Shown here one piece after another: positions 61,364-64,000 of a DNA stretch of 64,000 nucleotides. Origin of the DNA: Bacteroidales bacterium (lineage in GTDB: Bacteria; Bacteroidota; Bacteroidia; Bacteroidales; JAGOPY01); NCBI GenBank assembly GCA_017991835.1, contig JAGOPY010000001.1:62001-126000 (forward strand), read 5' to 3'. Under the pieces are notes generated by a model. It worked only from the letters and a program-made list of their open reading frames with translations, was not told the DNA's origin and did no database searches. The position numbers and the translations under genes are program-made. Within the stretch, counting starts at the first letter, position 1; each line of letters begins with the position of its first letter.

Positions 61364-62221
61364 CTACTTCTTTTTATTTTTCGGTTTTTTCTTGTCACTT
61401 TCATTCAATTGCAACGCGGATTTGGCATTGAGAGCGGTCACGACCTTTTTGCCTGTTTTGGCTTCCAGTTCTTTGCGTGCAACTTTTGCCACATTGCCGC
61501 CCTGTTTGGCTACTTTCCTGCTTTCTTCAAAATCTTTCGGTTTCGTGGCTTCCGAAATGTCTTTTGTGGATGCTTCGGCCAGCATATTCAGGATGAGTTC
61601 CGTATTAGTCATGTTATCCCGCAGGTTTTCCTTTTTCAAACCTTTCAGAACTTTATATTCTTTGGTTGTTTTATCACTCCATGCTTTAGTAATAATATCG
61701 GTTAGCGTGGCAAACTGCATACCTTCTTTCAATCCTCTCTTTTTCCATTCGTCGGTCAATTCTTTGCGTACTTCAATACTTTTTAGGCGCTGGTTAATCC
61801 AGTTTTCCGAATATCCAAGTCTCATGTATTGTTCCAGTGCCCTGTCTATGCTTAGCTCAGGGTCTTGCATTTCGTCAAGGAGCTCTGCGGCAACCTGTGC
61901 CAGCCATTGCTTAAAAGGTTCTGCTTTTGGAGATGGAATGGATTGAATAAGACGAAAAAGTTGTTCAGTATCAGCGACATCGGTCATTCTCATTTTCCCG
62001 TCAGGAGCAGGCATTTTCAAAGCGTTACAGTTTGTAACGGTTTCATTGCCTTCTTCTTTTAATCTCATTTTTAATACACGCCAATACACCTGAGGACTAG
62101 GACTATTAGTCAAAACAGCAATCACATCAACAATCGACAAATACCACTTTTCCTGCTCTGCATCCCAAAGTGTTCTCACCTTTTTGTCTTCAAAAATTTT
62201 AATTTCATTTTGCTTTTCCAT
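61364..62221 (-). CDS. BRO-N domain protein (DinD/antirepressor-like)
   Basis: 285 residues. The N-terminal BRO-N domain has the pattern IKIFEDKKVRTLWDAEQEKW, LSIVDVIAVLTNSPSPQVYW. It continues with a DinD-like middle (LFRLIQSIPSPKAEPFKQWL, ELSIDRALEQYMRLGYSENW) and a Lys-rich C-terminus (KKKPKNKKK). BRO proteins bind DNA and occur in phages, as antirepressors and in DNA-damage-induced DinD. No phage genes are adjacent here. It may be a relict phage gene or part of a defence patch with the genes to its right. Confidence 0.8.
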   Translation of the reverse strand: MEKQNEIKIFEDKKVRTLWDAEQEKWYLSIVDVIAVLTNSPSPQVYWRVLKMRLKEEGNETVTNCNALKMPAPDGKMRMTDVADTEQLFRLIQSIPSPKAEPFKQWLAQVAAELLDEMQDPELSIDRALEQYMRLGYSENWINQRLKSIEVRKELTDEWKKRGLKEGMQFATLTDIITKAWSDKTTKEYKVLKGLKKENLRDNMTNTELILNMLAEASTKDISEATKPKDFEESRKVAKQGGNVAKVARKELEAKTGKKVVTALNAKSALQLNESDKKKPKNKKK

Positions 62222-62267
62222 TGCGCTTTTTTTTGATTTCTTTCTTCACAAGATCTCTAAAAGAAAG

Positions 62268-62401
62268 ATTTTATCTAAGAATTCTTCGTGTATCTTTGTG
62301 TCTTCTTCGTGTATCTTCGTGTAATAGTGAACATTGAAAGATACACGAAGGCCCACGAAGGTTTCACAAAATTCCACGAAGAACTATTACCACATCCTCT
62401 T
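62268..62401. repeat. TTCGTG-type MITE-like element, copy 2
   Basis: Starts with ATTTTATCTAAGA and ends with ACATCCTCTT as copy 1 (57712-57876) does. The inside has TTCTTCGTGTATCTTCGTG and, inverted, CACGAAGG and CACGAAG words. Confidence 0.65.
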
Positions 62402-62531
62402 CATTCTCATGCTGCCAGTACTTTTTCGCTAGTCAAGAATTCTTTTGTCGGGAGATCAAATATAACATTATTCGGGATTAAAAGCACGAGGATAAATCGG
62501 TGAAGCGGGGGAAAACGGCGGCATTACTTCT

Positions 62532-62572
62532 TCTGACTACTAATGACAGTAAATGACCATCAATGACTACCT
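62532..62572. repeat. TGACTAC/TGACCAT word repeat
   Basis: About four degenerate units of TGACNA(C/T) spaced by 8-10 bases. Similar words are at 61185. Confidence 0.45.
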
Positions 62573-62588
62573 ACCGCAACGTTTAGCG

Positions 62589-63425
62589 TTAAAAATACCC
62601 CTGATAAGCAATCGGCACCGCGTGGCAGATGGTACCCAGATCGCCTTTCCTGATAAACATCTTAGCCTCTTCGTTCAGATTGAACAGGCGGTAGAGGTGG
62701 TAATCCTGTGCATGTTGCGCTGAGAAGTGCAGTTCGTTGCGGGTGAAATAGAAGGGTGCTTCCTTTGATAATTTGGTCGATTTCACCTCGATAAACTTAT
62801 CCTTCCCGTTCGGATACTTGGATAAGATATCAAACCCGGCCCCATCGCCTTGTTCCTGTGATATCCATTCAATTTTATCAGCCAGTCTTTCCTTTCCGAT
62901 GCTGATCAGTTTCCTTCGTTCGAATTCAACAACAATCTTCTCACCGATCATGCCGAGTTTACGGTTGTTTTGTTCCCTTTCCAGGTAATTGACTTTGACT
63001 GGGATTCTCCTATACACTTCAAACAGCTCAAAAGTTTTATTACCTGTCGGAGGATTAACAAGCAATTTGTCGTAATTTACATTTAGCGCCTGCTCGCCAA
63101 CTGCCTGTTGTGAGAATGATTCGAAAAGATGCTCAAGGTCTGGATGGGAGATCAGGTAATCAGTTACCTTTTCTACTAATAAATGTTGGTAATTGCCAAG
63201 TGGGAGGTAACCTTTAATATTCGGTCGATCAAGACTTCTCAGGACTGCGCTTATATTTTGATGCTTGAATTCTATTGAACTTTCCGATCGATTATTTAAA
63301 AGGGGTTGTATTTTTTTTCGATGCTCAGCTTTTGAATATGCCTTACCTGTCCATTCCTTTTCCAGCATCGCAAAGTAATCGGCGACAATGAATTCTGCTT
63401 CTATGTGAGACCAGGGGGCGGGCAT
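62589..63425 (-). CDS. DUF3883-domain protein (PD-(D/E)xK-like)
   Basis: 278 residues. The N-terminal part (APWSHIEAEFIVADYFAML, KKIQPLLNNRSESSIEFKHQ, then KGYLPLGNYQHLLVEKV) is typical of the family with a C-terminal DUF3883. The C-terminal part shows GMIGEKIVVEFERRKLI, GAGFDILSKYPNGKDKFIEV, KSTKLSKEAPFYF, that is GxGFDI-x(n)-FIEVKST, a restriction-endonuclease-like fold with D, E and K catalytic positions. Members are often found with restriction and defence genes. Its neighbours are a small ORF and a NERD-domain gene. Confidence 0.82.
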   Translation of the reverse strand: MPAPWSHIEAEFIVADYFAMLEKEWTGKAYSKAEHRKKIQPLLNNRSESSIEFKHQNISAVLRSLDRPNIKGYLPLGNYQHLLVEKVTDYLISHPDLEHLFESFSQQAVGEQALNVNYDKLLVNPPTGNKTFELFEVYRRIPVKVNYLEREQNNRKLGMIGEKIVVEFERRKLISIGKERLADKIEWISQEQGDGAGFDILSKYPNGKDKFIEVKSTKLSKEAPFYFTRNELHFSAQHAQDYHLYRLFNLNEEAKMFIRKGDLGTICHAVPIAYQGYF

Positions 63426-63438
63426 GAGGGGAATTTAA

Positions 63439-63588
63439 TTAGTTTCTTTGTCTAATTAAGAAATTCGCTATGCTTTCCACTTCGTCTTTAGATAGTATGA
63501 GATCAAAGCGCTCAATATAGCTATTCAGTTCTTTCAGTTGCTTAATTTTTACATATTTAAACTCTTCATTTGGTTTTTCATTAATCAT
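63439..63588 (-). CDS. Small ORF of 49 residues
   Basis: ATG 63588 to TAA 63439-63441, reading MINEKPNEEFKYVKIKQLKE and onward to LILSKDEVESIANFLIRQRN. It lies between the DUF3883 and NERD genes on the same strand, with 13 bases to the DUF3883 start. It is a mixed charged helix, with no family recognised. The tight spacing suggests a short partner protein, but it could be chance. Confidence 0.5.
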   Translation of the reverse strand: MINEKPNEEFKYVKIKQLKELNSYIERFDLILSKDEVESIANFLIRQRN

Positions 63589-63612
63589 AACAATAATGCT
63601 TCTGATGGGTAT

Positions 63613-64000
63613 TTATTTCTCCCCCCAATGATGTTTGTTTAAATGAATATTAGTATTTACAACGACATACATAGCATAACCTGTTCTCATAATTTGGTCA
63701 ACAGGGGATCGCAGATCCAGGGAATCTATTGATTCCTTACTCCAGTTCTTCGTCTCCAGAATAAATATACCTGCCCGTGAGATAAGCAGGTGATCCACCT
63801 GGATGGAATAGATTCTATCCTTAGTTTTCCTATTATATATTGGGGGAGTAAATATCAGACTAAAATCATTTATAAGTGTATAATCATCAGATAGTTTTCC
63901 AATCTCTTTTTCAACCAGGCTTTCTCCGACAGCTCCAGCTATCAGAGGCCTAAGCTCATCAATAACTTCTTTTACACGTTCAAGCTCTCTGATTTCAGGT
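63613..64000 (-). CDS. NERD-domain protein, 5' end outside window
   Basis: The frame is open to the right edge. The visible residues include AGAVGESLVEKEIGKL, FTPPIYNRKTKDRIYSIQVD, HLLISRAGIFILETKNW and YAMYVVVNTNIHLNK. NERD (nuclease-related domain) has the pattern GxxGE...QIDHLLIS..GIFILETKNW, a restriction-endonuclease-like fold with D, E and K. NERD proteins are found in plasmid and defence contexts. The visible part ends at HHWGEK and may be a short single-domain protein. Confidence 0.72.
   Translation of the reverse strand, partial: PEIRELERVKEVIDELRPLIAGAVGESLVEKEIGKLSDDYTLINDFSLIFTPPIYNRKTKDRIYSIQVDHLLISRAGIFILETKNWSKESIDSLDLRSPVDQIMRTGYAMYVVVNTNIHLNKHHWGEK

Larger units (their letters stand above)
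62222..62588. other. Intergenic region of 367 bases, mostly repeat
   Basis: No gene. It is occupied by TTCGTG element copy 2 (62268-62401) and a TGACTAC/TGACCAT word repeat (62532-62572). Confidence 0.65.

Noticed and set aside
1..64000. T9SS machinery, tRNA, rRNA
   Set aside because: I searched by eye for secretion machinery genes and RNA gene patterns and found none; only substrates of the secretion system are present.

Overview
The window is about 64 kb of a Bacteroidota chromosome, probably an uncultured free-living member of the Bacteroidales or a near relative. The signs are type IX secretion (T9SS) C-terminal sorting domains on six large exported proteins, promoters with the TAnnTTTG -7 element, a SusC-style TonB receptor with an N-terminal CarboxypepD_reg-like domain, and dispersed intergenic repeats. 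I see no rRNA, tRNA, CRISPR array, insertion sequence or integrase.

Region 1 (1-14.3 kb, plus strand) encodes secreted or surface proteins: the end of a T9SS protein, a cohesin-like/PKD/T9SS protein, then a run from 4251 to 14267. That run holds a beta-helix protein, a dockerin-like + cohesin-like + T9SS protein, a 1180-residue protein (cohesin-like, six Ig-like repeats, dockerin-like, cohesin-like, T9SS), a small exported protein and a protein of two cohesin-like modules. A near-perfect sigma-54 promoter (4015-4029) precedes it.

Region 2 (14.3-32.2 kb, plus strand) is a dense signalling cluster. It contains a kinase-less seven-PAS protein, two copies of a trio (histidine kinase, single-domain response regulator, receiver-PAS protein), an orphan CheR, a hybrid kinase, a receiver-PAS-kinase and an NtrC-type sigma-54 activator. 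A small sigma-70-family factor follows at 32474-33160. The only DNA-binding output in the cluster is the sigma-54 activator, and the clearest sigma-54 promoter in the window is upstream of the surface-protein operon. I infer that the cluster may control surface-protein expression.

Region 3 (33.2-49.3 kb, plus strand) is a second surface-protein region. It has three paralogues of a propeller-like/PKD protein and a second copy of the cassette 'cohesin-repeats-dockerin-cohesin-T9SS, then two-cohesin protein'. The third paralogue is fused to a dockerin/cohesin/T9SS tail but has an in-frame TAG stop and a repeat array where its start codon should be.

Region 4 (49.3-56.7 kb, minus strand) holds ordinary single genes: HEAT-like protein, double GNAT, SRPBCC, alpha/beta-hydrolase-like protein, a pentad-repeat membrane protein, ferritin-like protein, AbgT transporter, metallo-beta-lactamase-fold hydrolase and a PNPOx-like protein. 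Region 5 (56.8-61 kb) is a probable zinc-uptake locus: Fur/Zur-family regulator with a palindromic operator, small Cys/His-rich protein, ZnuD-like TonB receptor and His-rich DUF4625 lipoprotein. Region 6 (61.2-64 kb, minus strand) has a BRO-N protein, a DUF3883 protein, a 49-residue ORF and a NERD-domain protein cut by the window end, possibly defence-related.

A theme across the second half is several families of short repeats that sit exactly at gene ends and supply start codons, stop codons or terminal residues of the proteins.
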